A stretch of 64,000 nucleotides of DNA from JBBRYW01 sp038253945 (GTDB taxonomy: Bacteria; Actinomycetota; Thermoleophilia; Gaiellales; Gaiellaceae): contig JBBSGR010000008.1 of NCBI GenBank assembly GCA_038253945.1, forward strand, positions 1 through 64,000, given 5' to 3'. The position numbers and the translations under genes are program-made. Of the stretch, positions 15,573 through 23,895 are shown in pieces. The first letter of the stretch is position 1. Every line of letters begins with the position of its first letter. Below the pieces are notes generated by a model. That model searched no databases, had not been told where the DNA came from, and saw nothing but the letters and a program-made list of their open reading frames with translations.

Positions 15573-16817
15573 CTATTTCCGCCTTCGTTGCAGCTGATCT
15601 TCGAGGAGCCGAGCGAGGTCGTCGCCAGTCTCCTCGATTAGCTGTCGCATCTGGCCGTTCGCGCGCTCGTCCGCGAGGTTCAGCAGATCCGAGAATGCGA
15701 CGTGCATCGCGCGGATCCGGACGTTCGCGCGCCCAAGCTCCTCGTTCGCGACGGCAAGCGCGTCGCGAGCGCGCTCGGTCTCGGCGAGCGAGCGGTCGAG
15801 GCGACGATACGCCTCTTCGGCCGACTGAATGGAACCTTTCGCGCGGAGAGCCATCGCTAGCCCGATCAAGACGCTGGCGAGCAACCCCGTGAGGACGAGG
15901 CCCCGGCTATCGAGCAACAAGCCGTAGCAGGCGACGCCGAGCCCCACCGCGAGCGTCCCGACCGACATCGCGAGAACGAGCTTCGACCCCGCAGGATGCT
16001 CTGGAATTCGGCCATGCGCGGGAAGTCGGATCCGTCGGTCGATCCCGAGCACGATGACCATGGCTGCGAGCATGGCAGCGATCGCGCCTGCTCCCCACGC
16101 GAGGTTGGCCCAGCGGTCATCGACGTACTCACCCTGCACGGCGGCGTAGCTGTAGATGAGGTTGCCGACCATCAGAGGGACCTCCGCGACACCCAGCAAT
16201 GCCATCGAGAACGGCATGCCGTCGCTTGACCCGAGTGCCGCGGACACGATCAGCATCAGCGTGGCGACGCTCAAGATAGGCCTGTTCAGCGTGAGGAGCG
16301 CCGCCGGCGTCCCGCCGTGCTCGAGGCCTTGACGAACAAACGGCGCTCCGAGCGCCAGCCCGCCGGCGACGATGACGGACGCATCGAGAGCAGCGATCCG
16401 GAAGGAGATCAGCGAGCGCATCGCCACGACCAGTCCCAAGATCACGAGCAGCCGCGCTCCGAGGAAGAAGCCATCCCACAGGCCGGGCGAGTGTGGAACC
16501 TTGTTGCCGCCCGCGACGTAGAACACCTGCCAAACGACAGAGCCGAGGAGCCAGAGGCTCGCAGCGCACGCGAGCAGCAACATCGGCCGTCGGAACGTTG
16601 ACGGCGCCCTGCGGTACGCCCACCAGACGACGAAGGGGACCGGGCCCATCAAGATGCTGAAGACAAGGCTCAGAAGATCCTTCGGCGCGCCGGCGAGGGT
16701 TGCCACCAGGTAGGCGACGAAGAGCACGGAGCCGACGAGGGCCAGCCGACCGAAGGTTCGTTCTTGCGGTGCGCGACGTTGTGCCCGCCGCAGCCACCCC
16801 TGTTCTACGACAATCAC
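15573..16817 (-). CDS. Multi-span membrane protein with coiled-coil tail (414 aa)
   Basis: About nine or ten hydrophobic segments (such as LALVGSVLFVAYLVATLAGA, LAMSVGTLAVGLGVACYGLL) are followed by a cytoplasmic tail rich in Glu/Arg heptads (RRLDRSLAETERARDALAVA) to the end. This resembles the sensory and coiled-coil part of membrane histidine kinases or diguanylate cyclases, but no kinase, GGDEF or other output domain is present. GTG at 16817 follows TGAGGAA. It converges on the XRE gene and is divergent from the M20 peptidase, sharing operator site 4. Confidence 0.73.
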   Translation of the reverse strand: MIVVEQGWLRRAQRRAPQERTFGRLALVGSVLFVAYLVATLAGAPKDLLSLVFSILMGPVPFVVWWAYRRAPSTFRRPMLLLACAASLWLLGSVVWQVFYVAGGNKVPHSPGLWDGFFLGARLLVILGLVVAMRSLISFRIAALDASVIVAGGLALGAPFVRQGLEHGGTPAALLTLNRPILSVATLMLIVSAALGSSDGMPFSMALLGVAEVPLMVGNLIYSYAAVQGEYVDDRWANLAWGAGAIAAMLAAMVIVLGIDRRIRLPAHGRIPEHPAGSKLVLAMSVGTLAVGLGVACYGLLLDSRGLVLTGLLASVLIGLAMALRAKGSIQSAEEAYRRLDRSLAETERARDALAVANEELGRANVRIRAMHVAFSDLLNLADERANGQMRQLIEETGDDLARLLEDQLQRRRK

Positions 16818-16870
16818 GTTGGGTTCCTCAACCGCGTCGCCACGCGACCACGCTTTCTCTCGCCGCACGG

Positions 16871-16884
16871 CAGTGTTTCCACTG
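16871..16884. promoter_or_regulatory. Operator palindrome, site 4
   Basis: CAGTGTTTCCACTG sits inside a perfect 9-bp inverted repeat (ACGGCAGTG / CACTGCCGT, 16867-16888). It is midway between the divergent membrane-protein and M20 peptidase genes, about 54 bases from each. Confidence 0.62.
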
Positions 16885-16936
16885 CCGTAGCTATCGTGCC
16901 CACATCGCCTCGGAATCAATCACATCGGATCAGCGG

Positions 16937-18268
16937 ATCAACGGTGGTGAGCACCAGGACCCGGTAGCGCTCCTCCGGGCGCTCCTCCGCTTCGACACCT
17001 CAAATCCGCCAGGCAACGAGCGCCCGTGCCTGGAGTTTGTCGCCGAGGTCGTGCGCAATGCCGGGCTCCACCCACTCTTCGTCGGTCGCGATCCCGAGCG
17101 CCCCGGCCTCATCGTCCGCGTCCCGGGCCGTGGTGCGGCTCCGCCGCTCTTGCTCTACGGCCACGTGGACGTTGTCCCGGCGAACGCGGACGAGTGGACC
17201 CATCCGCCATTCGCGGCGGAGCTCATCGACGGAATCGTGTGGGGTCGCGGCGCGCTCGACATGAAGAGCGGCGTGGCGATGCTCGTTTCGGCGTTGCTCC
17301 GCGTTCACGGCGACGAGCAGGTGCCGGCGGGCGACGTCATCCTCGCACTCGCCAGCGACGAAGAGACCGGCAGCAGACTCGGCGCTAGGTGTCTCGTCGA
17401 GGAGCATGCGGAGCTGTTCGACGGCGTTCGCCACGCAATCGGCGAGGGTGGCGGCATGACCGAGTGGATCGGCGGCCGGGCGTTCTATCCGATCTCCGTC
17501 TCGGAGAAGCAGCGGTGTGTCGTGAGGGCGACGATCCGTGGTGCAGGAGGGCATGCGTCGCTCGTCGTTCGAAATACTGCGATGAGGAAGCTCGGGTGGC
17601 TGCTAACGGCTCTCGAAAGGAAGCGGCTCCCCGTTCACATAACGCCGGTCGTGCGCCAGATACTGTCGGCGATGGCCGCCCATTTGCCTCTCCACGAGCG
17701 ACTAGCCGTTCGACCCGCTCTCGTGCCCGCCCTCACCGACCGGCTCCTCGATCTGTTCGGGAAGGACGCCGATGCACTCGATCCGCTCCTTCACAACACC
17801 GCTACGCCGACTGTTGTACGGGGAGGGGACAGTACGAATGTCGTCCCCACCGAGGTCACGCTCGATCTGGACGGGCGCGTGCTGCCGGGCCAGAGGCCGA
17901 CCGATCTGGTCCGCGAGCTGCGGCGGCTGGCGCCGGGCCTTGCGGACTACGAGATCCTTGAGGAGGAGCCGGCGGTTCCAGCTGCGCCCGACATGACGCT
18001 GTTTCCAATGCTCGCCGGGATTCTCCGCGAGCGTGACCGCGCTGGAACGCCGTTTCCGGTGCTGCTTCCCGGGTACACGGACGCGCGCCATTTCGCACGA
18101 CTCGGGATCCAGACGTACGGCTTCCTTCCACTACGGCTTCCGCCCGGGATCGGCGGGAACCTGATCCACGCGGCCAACGAGCGAGTTCCAGCTGATGCCG
18201 TTCGCTGGGGCACAGACTGTGTCTACGAGGCGCTTAAGCGATACCCAGCAGTTGATTCACTGAATTAA
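16937..18268 (+). CDS. M20-family metallopeptidase, start codon unclear
   Basis: The protein has the full M20 set: N-terminal LLRALLRFDTSNPPGNE, metal ligands in LLYGHVDVVPAN and GRGALDMKSG, catalytic Glu in ASDEETGS, further ligands in IGEGGGMTEW and YTDARHFARLG. Such enzymes hydrolyse dipeptides, acylated amino acids or carbamoyl bonds. No in-frame ATG, GTG or TTG lies between 16810 and the conserved start. I set the start at an ATC (16937). A GTG at 16946 or 16949 is in another frame that soon stops, so a 5' frameshift, a sequencing error or a rare start is possible. Sharing an operator with the membrane gene suggests coordinated control. Confidence 0.82.
   Translation: MNGGEHQDPVALLRALLRFDTSNPPGNERPCLEFVAEVVRNAGLHPLFVGRDPERPGLIVRVPGRGAAPPLLLYGHVDVVPANADEWTHPPFAAELIDGIVWGRGALDMKSGVAMLVSALLRVHGDEQVPAGDVILALASDEETGSRLGARCLVEEHAELFDGVRHAIGEGGGMTEWIGGRAFYPISVSEKQRCVVRATIRGAGGHASLVVRNTAMRKLGWLLTALERKRLPVHITPVVRQILSAMAAHLPLHERLAVRPALVPALTDRLLDLFGKDADALDPLLHNTATPTVVRGGDSTNVVPTEVTLDLDGRVLPGQRPTDLVRELRRLAPGLADYEILEEEPAVPAAPDMTLFPMLAGILRERDRAGTPFPVLLPGYTDARHFARLGIQTYGFLPLRLPPGIGGNLIHAANERVPADAVRWGTDCVYEALKRYPAVDSLN
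18249..18262. promoter_or_regulatory. Operator palindrome, site 5
   Basis: CAGTTGATTCACTG matches the consensus with one core change. It overlaps the last codons of the M20 gene and lies 20 bases from site 6, two helical turns. Confidence 0.62.
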
Positions 18269-18282
18269 CAGTAGATCCACTG
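18269..18282. promoter_or_regulatory. Operator palindrome, site 6
   Basis: CAGTAGATCCACTG matches the consensus and ends 16 bases before the GTG of the cell-wall hydrolase gene. Sites 5 and 6 probably control that gene. Confidence 0.65.
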
Positions 18283-18298
18283 CTACGCTGAGGCCGCC

Positions 18299-19417
18299 GT
18301 GGCGTCTCAGTCCATCGCCCTACCGCGTCGCACTGGAGCGCGTCGCGCGAGTTCTCGCGTCATTCTCGCCGCCGGCGGCTTTCTGGCGCTCCTGCTCGTT
18401 GTCATCGTCGGGGGGCTCGCAAGTGGGCGATCGGAATCCGGGTCGTACGAGCCCTCGCCGGTCGCGATTGCCGACATACCGGTGACGTTCCTCGTGGAGT
18501 ATCAGCGTGCGGCGGTCGCCTATGGCCTCGACTGGGCCGTTCTGGCCGCGGTCGGGAAGATCGAATGCGACCACGGCCGGAGCCAGGCTGAAGGCTGTAG
18601 CCCGCCGGGGACGGTTAATCGCGCAGGCGCAACCGGTCCGATGCAGTTCATCGGCTCCACGTGGCGCTCTGGGACGCCCGCGATGACCGTCCCCACCGTC
18701 GGGCCGCCGACGAGACGCACGTCGGCGGGGTATGCGAGCGACGGCGACGGCGACGGTCTCGCCGACGTCTGGAACCCGGCAGACGCAATCGCGGGGGCGG
18801 CTCGCCTGCTTCGGACGGCCGGCGCACCAGCGGACTACCGTCGGGCGCTTCTGGCGTACAACCACGCCGACTGGTACGTCGACAAGGTCCTCGCGAAAGC
18901 CGACGAGTACCGAGGCGACTTTGCTCCGGGCGCGACGGGAGGCGTTCGTGCAGCGCTGACCTGGGCGGTCGCGCACGTCGGGCGCTTCACCTACAGCCTC
19001 GGCCCGCCGACGGATCGTGGCGGGACGGTGGGGGACATGCAGGCGCGCGAGCCGGCGAGCGCGACGTGCGACTGCTCGATGTTCACTCGCTGGGCGATGG
19101 CGCAAGCGGGCATCGATGTCGGGATGTCGACGGTAACGCAGTGGACCGCGAACGGCTTGTTGGCGAACACCGAGACGGCGGCGCGAACGGGAGTTGTGTC
19201 GCGCGGCGTGGGGGCGTCGGGGCCGGCCGGCGGCTATCGCCCGGGCGACATGATCTTCTTCGGGCACGGCGAGGGTGCCGGCGGGCACGTTGCGCTCTGG
19301 CTGGGCAACGGCGTCATCGTTCAATGCTCGTCGAGCGGCGGCGGCTCGAACATCAGGCCGCTGACGGGATACGTCGCGCCAACCGGGTGGGTGCGGTGGA
19401 ACGTGCTCACGGGATAA
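18299..19417 (+). CDS. Transglycosylase-NlpC/P60 cell-wall hydrolase (372 aa)
   Basis: An N-terminal signal anchor (FLALLLVVIVGGLASG) is followed by a lytic transglycosylase domain (catalytic Glu in AAVGKIECDHGRS, then GATGPMQFIGSTW and LLAYNHADWYVDKVL). A C-terminal NlpC/P60 domain has Cys in ATCDCSMFTRWAM and His in GGHVALWLGNG. This fusion is the VirB1/CwlT-type peptidoglycan hydrolase of conjugative elements, which opens the wall for the channel. It starts with GTG and is preceded by operator sites 5 and 6, placing it under the same control as the transfer operon. Confidence 0.9.
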   Translation: MASQSIALPRRTGARRASSRVILAAGGFLALLLVVIVGGLASGRSESGSYEPSPVAIADIPVTFLVEYQRAAVAYGLDWAVLAAVGKIECDHGRSQAEGCSPPGTVNRAGATGPMQFIGSTWRSGTPAMTVPTVGPPTRRTSAGYASDGDGDGLADVWNPADAIAGAARLLRTAGAPADYRRALLAYNHADWYVDKVLAKADEYRGDFAPGATGGVRAALTWAVAHVGRFTYSLGPPTDRGGTVGDMQAREPASATCDCSMFTRWAMAQAGIDVGMSTVTQWTANGLLANTETAARTGVVSRGVGASGPAGGYRPGDMIFFGHGEGAGGHVALWLGNGVIVQCSSSGGGSNIRPLTGYVAPTGWVRWNVLTG

Positions 19418-19944
19418 ATCGCGCACCGATTTACTGCTGAGTGGCGCTGCAATGAGGCCGGTTGAAAGCGTATCGGGCGCCGGCGACGTCGCGCTCTGTG
19501 CGCAGTGCGACACGACGGCCCGTGGGCCCCGGCCATGTTGGCGTCCGACTATTCGACGTGCAGAACCACCCGCACTGCGACCTACTCGCCCCCACGTCGA
19601 CATGCAGCTCGAGGCTCCGTGCGCGGGTTCCGCCCCGAGACGTGCGCCATGGACAAGCCGCTACTGCAACAACCGCGCCTTCACGGAAACGCGCGAGCGC
19701 GGCTGCGTGCCACTGTCTCCCTGCTCAAGGGCAGCCGATCCTGGTCGACCGAATCGCCTATGGCTCCACAAGTGGAAGCGCCTCTACCGTGGCTGCGCCG
19801 CCGCCGAGCGAGACCCCGACCTGCGCCATCTGCCGGTTGCTTCCGTACGGGCCCTGCGACTGACACCGCCAAACAAATGAGCGCACCCTTGGCCACGGTC
19901 CAGACATGGAGGTGCACCAGCACTCGGCTCACGATGCGTCTTCG
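19418..19944. other. No recognisable gene
   Basis: About 530 bases between the hydrolase and the nucleotidyltransferase. Open frames on the plus strand are Arg/Pro/Cys-rich with no domain I can name and no good ribosome site. It could be decayed cargo. Confidence 0.4.
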
Positions 19945-20451
19945 TCAGAGCTCGATGCTGCGGCCGCGCTCAAGTTCCGCAAGCAGCCGTAGCGCTCGCA
20001 GCTTCACCTGATCTTTCTCGCGTCCGAGAGCGGCGAGCATCCGCGCCAGGTCGTCGACTGAGGCGACTGACGGTCGAAGGCCCCGCCCGAGCGGCTCCCG
20101 CGTTGCCGCCCGCCTGAGATCGTCGTAGCCGCGGGTGCCGGTGGGCTCTGGAACGATCTTAAGCTCACCACGAGCGGTCGAGAGCTCGACAAGGCGCTCG
20201 TCGGTCTGAGTCTGCTGCTCAAGATGAAGTTCCTGCCCGTCGACGCGGCGGGCGTCGAGGTCAGCGAGCGCGGCTTCGAGTCGACGAAGGTTCTCGGGCT
20301 TCGTCGAGGGCACGATGTCGACTCCGCGCGTGATCTCCTCCGCTCCCTGAACGACCCGGCCGAAGGCGCCGATCACGATGTAGGCGACCCGCTGCCGGTC
20401 GAGAGTCGCGAGTAGGCCCAGCGGGTCGAACTTCGGCCCGTCCTCAGCCAT
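19945..20451 (-). CDS. Nucleotidyltransferase-like protein, candidate toxin (168 aa)
   Basis: The N-terminal region VAYIVIGAFGRVVQGAEEIT followed by RGVDIVPS matches the minimal nucleotidyltransferase fold (G-G/A-x-A ... T-x-D-[ILV]-D/x) used by AbiEii-like and DUF6036-type proteins. The C-terminal ~60 residues are helical (SVASVDDLARMLAALGREKD). It overlaps the upstream XRE gene by eight bases, an operon order typical of XRE-antitoxin/nucleotidyltransferase-toxin pairs. The second acidic residue of the metal motif is not conserved (DIVP), so activity is uncertain. Confidence 0.7.
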   Translation of the reverse strand: MAEDGPKFDPLGLLATLDRQRVAYIVIGAFGRVVQGAEEITRGVDIVPSTKPENLRRLEAALADLDARRVDGQELHLEQQTQTDERLVELSTARGELKIVPEPTGTRGYDDLRRAATREPLGRGLRPSVASVDDLARMLAALGREKDQVKLRALRLLAELERGRSIEL

Positions 20452-20743
20452 GCGTCTCCTCGCGTTCGACCGCCGCAAGCAGGCGGTGTACGCGCCGCTC
20501 GGGCGAGAGCATGGCGTTCTTCTTGAGCCGATCCGCCCCCGATATGTCGTGCAAGACGAGTTCAAGCGGAAGGTCAAAGCCGCAAGCACGGACGAGCTCG
20601 ATCAGCGTCTCCACGCTCGGCGCAACGACGCCCTGCTCCCAGCGGGCGATGACGGAGCGGTCTCGCCCCGTGCGCTCGGCGAGCTCGGCCTGTGTCAAGC
20701 CGGCTCGGAGCCTCGCCTCCCGGATCAGAGCAGCGCTTCGCAC
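20444..20743 (-). CDS. XRE-family HTH protein, candidate antitoxin (99 aa)
   Basis: A compact protein with a textbook Cro/C1 HTH (LIREARLRAGLTQAELAERT, then RSVIARWEQGVVAPSVETLI) followed by a short helical tail (PERRVHRLLAAVERE). It is the first gene of a two-gene unit with the nucleotidyltransferase-like protein, overlapping it by eight bases. It most likely represses the unit by binding the palindromic region just upstream, and may neutralise the partner. Both points are inference from gene order. Confidence 0.84.
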   Translation of the reverse strand: MRSAALIREARLRAGLTQAELAERTGRDRSVIARWEQGVVAPSVETLIELVRACGFDLPLELVLHDISGADRLKKNAMLSPERRVHRLLAAVEREETHG

Positions 20744-20768
20744 CTAGACGAGTTTACTACGCGACTTG

Positions 20769-20809
20769 ATCTCGTCCTACTACGCATATATGCTACGCGA
20801 GGACGAGAT
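20769..20809. promoter_or_regulatory. Inverted repeat in the divergent XRE/RHH promoter
   Basis: ATCTCGTCCT (20769-20778) and AGGACGAGAT (20800-20809) are a perfect 10-bp inverted repeat around the AT-rich palindrome GCATATATGC (20784-20793). It lies between the divergent XRE and RHH genes and touches the RHH ATG. Either protein could bind it. Confidence 0.5.
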
Positions 20810-21017
20810 GAGCAGAGCAGCCGGTGCGAGGAAGATCCTTCGAGGTGGCAAGAGTTCCACCGCAGCGCGAGCGCCTGTCGTACTCGCGCAGTTCTCGACG
20901 CGCCTTCCCCCGGAGCTTCTCGAGCGGCTACGGATTGCCGCTCCGCAGCTTGCCCTCCGACAGTCCGAGATCACGACGGCCGCGCTCCAGAACTTCCTCA
21001 CGAGGGAGGGTTGCTAG
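20808..21017 (+). CDS. Ribbon-helix-helix-like small protein (69 aa)
   Basis: The C-terminal 45 residues carry an RHH pattern: strand QFSTRLPPELLERL, then AAPQLALRQSEITTAALQNF. A basic, flexible N-terminus (ARKILRGGKSS) precedes it. ATG at 20808 was chosen over an upstream in-frame GTG/ATG because it follows GAGGA and leaves the promoter free. It sits three bases before the primase gene and probably regulates this replication/integration segment. Confidence 0.7.
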   Translation: MSRAAGARKILRGGKSSTAARAPVVLAQFSTRLPPELLERLRIAAPQLALRQSEITTAALQNFLTREGC

Positions 21018-21020
21018 CCG

Positions 21021-22394
21021 ATGCCGAGCCCGAACGAGCAGAAGTCGATCGTGGACTTCTACACCGATGTCGTCCTGCCGGCGCTCGCCGAGCGTCTCGA
21101 TGCAGCTTTCCCGGAGTTCGGTTGGCGGCGTGACGCTCGCGGCTGGGTCGCGACGAACGAGGAGATGACGCACCGCGCTCTCGGCGCCCGCGCCGCGCGC
21201 GTGGTTGCGCACGGTCCGGCGCCCCGCGGCTTTCTCGTTCACGGGGCCGAGCCGATGCTCTGGACGGCGTACCTGAACGGCGGGGCTCCGCCGCGCGGTG
21301 ACGATTTCGCTCGAGTCGTCAAGGAGCTCGCTGCCAGAGCCGGTGTCGATGCCTCGCCGCTTGAGCGCCCGGTCGAGCGCGACCGACGCGCCGAGCTCCT
21401 CTCCGACTTCTTCACTCTCTGCCAAGCCGAACTGGCAAGCGACCGCGGAGCGGGCGCACGAGCGTACTTGGAGCGTCGCGGGGTTCCGGCTGGTGCGATT
21501 GAAGGCAGCGGTCTCGGCGTCGTTCCGGAGCGAGCCCAGGCGACGCGAGCCCTTGGCGCGGCGGGCTATTCGGCGGACGAGATACGCGACGCGGGGATTC
21601 AGGCCGACTCGCGCTGGGCTGGACGGCTCGTCGGCGCCTGGCGGTACGAGCGCGGAAAGATCGGCACGCTCTGGGCGCGCGCGCTCGACGACGGCTCCGA
21701 GGCCGGCGCGCGGTACCTCTATCTTCGCGGAGCGGCCAGGACTGGGCTCCCGCCATACGGACTCGCGGACCTCGTCACACAGCAGGTCTCCGAGCGCCGA
21801 GAACTGATCCTCGTCGAAGGGCTGATCGACGTCCATCACCTGCGAGCTCGCGGTGTTACCAACGTTGCGGCCCTCGGCGGCACGGGAACCCGTCCTGAGG
21901 CGTTCGAGCGCCTCGCGCGCCTGGGCTTCGAGCGCGTGACGGTCTGTCTTGACCGGGACGAACCGGGCCGAGCAGCGACTGCTCGCGCCGTCGAGCACGC
22001 CGTTCGCGCGAAGCGGAGCCCATCGACCTTCGTCGTCGATCCCGAGCATCTCACTCCGACGAAGGATCCCGACGCATTCGTTCGCGACCGCGGCGTCGGT
22101 GAGTGGCGGCTTCTGCTCGAGAAGAGCGAGTGCGGCATCACATGGCGAGCGGTCGAGCTTCTCGAGCGAGCGGCCCCAGACGGGGCGCCGGCGGTCAAGA
22201 GGGAAGCCCTCGGCCGTGCGGGCGCCTGGCTGGGATCCCTACCCGCTCGGCTGGCGCTCGAGCAAGAGGACGCGATTCGCGATGTCGCTGCGCGCTGTGG
22301 GTATTCGCCGGCTGCGGTTGAGCGCGCGTTTCGAGCGCGTTTCTGGTCGACACCTGAGCAAAGCAGCGGCGTCGCCGCAGTTCTGGATCGTTGA
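21021..22394 (+). CDS. Toprim-type DNA primase of the element (457 aa)
   Basis: The central region has a toprim domain: Glu in LILVEGLIDVHHLRARG and Asp-x-Asp in VTVCLDRDEPGRAAT, followed by PTKDPDAFVRD, as in DnaG and phage primases. The preceding part (AYLERRGVPAGAIEGSGLGV) resembles the DnaG core N-terminal subdomain. No zinc-finger cysteine set is present at the N-terminus and no helicase domain follows. It probably primes replication or second-strand synthesis of the mobile element. Its stop overlaps the excisionase start by one base. Confidence 0.82.
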   Translation: MPSPNEQKSIVDFYTDVVLPALAERLDAAFPEFGWRRDARGWVATNEEMTHRALGARAARVVAHGPAPRGFLVHGAEPMLWTAYLNGGAPPRGDDFARVVKELAARAGVDASPLERPVERDRRAELLSDFFTLCQAELASDRGAGARAYLERRGVPAGAIEGSGLGVVPERAQATRALGAAGYSADEIRDAGIQADSRWAGRLVGAWRYERGKIGTLWARALDDGSEAGARYLYLRGAARTGLPPYGLADLVTQQVSERRELILVEGLIDVHHLRARGVTNVAALGGTGTRPEAFERLARLGFERVTVCLDRDEPGRAATARAVEHAVRAKRSPSTFVVDPEHLTPTKDPDAFVRDRGVGEWRLLLEKSECGITWRAVELLERAAPDGAPAVKREALGRAGAWLGSLPARLALEQEDAIRDVAARCGYSPAAVERAFRARFWSTPEQSSGVAAVLDR

Positions 22395-22615
22395 TGAGCG
22401 AGTGCCTGCTGACGACGCGCGACGTGGCAAACATACTCGGGCTCTCGAGCGAGGCCGTTCTTCGCCGCTGGCGCTCGGGCGAGCTACCCGGCTTCCGGCT
22501 CTCCACGAAGGCGCTGCGCTTCCGCGAGTCGGAAGTACTGGACTGGGTCGAGGCACGCCGTGCGGGCCCCGCAGGCGTTTCCGCATCTGCCGAGGGAGGC
22601 GTAGGTTACAAGTGA
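22394..22615 (+). CDS. Excisionase, MerR-like HTH (73 aa)
   Basis: The sequence LLTTRDVANILGLSSEAVLR, RWRSGELPGF and FRESEVLDWVEAR matches the winged-helix HTH_17/AlpA-type excisionases that bend attachment-site DNA and set integrase direction. It is coupled to the primase (TGATG) and sits directly before the integrase, the usual order in actinobacterial elements. Confidence 0.85.
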   Translation: MSECLLTTRDVANILGLSSEAVLRRWRSGELPGFRLSTKALRFRESEVLDWVEARRAGPAGVSASAEGGVGYK

Positions 22616-22642
22616 CCGATTCCAGCAGGAGGAGGTGTCCGG

Positions 22643-23830
22643 ATGCCCGCTGACCAGCGCGGGTGGATTCGGAAGCGGAAAAACGGCTGGCAGGCTTGCT
22701 GGCGCGAGGACGGCAGGCAGCGCACAGGCCCGCAACTCTTCCGATCGAAGACCGAGGCGAAGCGCTGGCTCGACGAGAACCTCAAGGGCGGTCGGATGCA
22801 GCAATCGTTCGAGGACGGCGTCAGCGGTGTAGCGACTCTGCCCGGACGCGACATTACGTTCATGGAGCACGTTGAGCGCTACCTGCACGTCCACGGCGCG
22901 ACCGTAGATCCCTCAACGATCAGGACGCTCCGCGACCGGCTCGGCGCGACGCCGGAGGAGCGACGCAAGCGTCGCCCATACCGGACGGCTCTTGAAACCT
23001 TCGGACACCTCACTCTCGCCGAGCTTGAGCCGATGAGCGTGGAGATCGCCGAATGGCAGGCGACGCTCCCGCCGGGCTACCGCTACGCGATCATGCGCTC
23101 ACTCCGTCAGGTGCTGAACGCAGCCCTGCGCTGGAAGCTGATTCAAGGGAACCCTGCGAACGATGCCGGCGCGAACCCACAGGCTAGGCGTGAGGAAGTG
23201 GCTTTCTTCGACTCGCTTGCCGACGTCGACAGCCTTGCCACTGAGCTCGGATCGGCGTTCGGGCCGGTGGCCATCTTCGGTGTCGAGACCGGCCTACGTC
23301 CGTCGGAATGGGCGGCGCTCGAGCGACGTCACCTAGACCGGCGCGCCGGGGTCGTGCAGGTGCGGCGCTCCGTGGTCGACGCCCGGGTGAAGGAGTACGG
23401 AAAGACTGCCCGCTCCCGGCGCAACGTTCCGCTGACGCGCCGCGCCCTCGCGGCGGTCGACACGCTGACAGCTCGCATCGACACGCCGCTGCTCTTTCCA
23501 GCCGCGAGGGGAGGATTCATCGACCTCGGCAACTGGCGCCGACGCGACTGGCGGCCCGCGCTCGACGCCGCCGGACTCGATCCCGAGCTCACTCCGTACG
23601 CGATGCGGCACACGTACGCAAGCTTTGCGCTCGATGCGGGGGTGACCATCTTCGAACTAGCGCGGCTCATGGGAACGTCTGTGAAGGTGATCGACGACAC
23701 CTATGGCCACCTCGTGCGCGGCTCGTTCGATCGCGTGCGCTCCGCACTCGAGGAGCGGGCCCGTCGAGAGGCAAAGCGGAAGCTGGACGACGACGCAGGC
23801 GCGGGAGGTTCTCAGTCGGGCAGCCCGTGA
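22643..23830 (+). CDS. Tyrosine-type site-specific integrase (395 aa)
   Basis: An N-terminal AP2-like arm-binding domain (GWQACWREDGRQRTGPQLF) is followed by a SAM-like core-binding domain and a catalytic domain with Arg in GVETGLRPSEWAALE, HxxR in YAMRHTYASFALDAG and Tyr in DDTYGHLVRGSFDR. The length is normal. A strong AGGAGGAGG-like ribosome site precedes ATG at 22643. It should recombine element and chromosomal attachment sites; with tRNA-Asp 0.9 kb away, that tRNA is a possible target. Confidence 0.95.
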   Translation: MPADQRGWIRKRKNGWQACWREDGRQRTGPQLFRSKTEAKRWLDENLKGGRMQQSFEDGVSGVATLPGRDITFMEHVERYLHVHGATVDPSTIRTLRDRLGATPEERRKRRPYRTALETFGHLTLAELEPMSVEIAEWQATLPPGYRYAIMRSLRQVLNAALRWKLIQGNPANDAGANPQARREEVAFFDSLADVDSLATELGSAFGPVAIFGVETGLRPSEWAALERRHLDRRAGVVQVRRSVVDARVKEYGKTARSRRNVPLTRRALAAVDTLTARIDTPLLFPAARGGFIDLGNWRRRDWRPALDAAGLDPELTPYAMRHTYASFALDAGVTIFELARLMGTSVKVIDDTYGHLVRGSFDRVRSALEERARREAKRKLDDDAGAGGSQSGSP

Positions 23831-23895
23831 TTCCCGTTCGCAGGCAGGTGGCAGGTCTGCGTCGAAGCTGTGGAAGACGACGCCCTCGACCGGCA

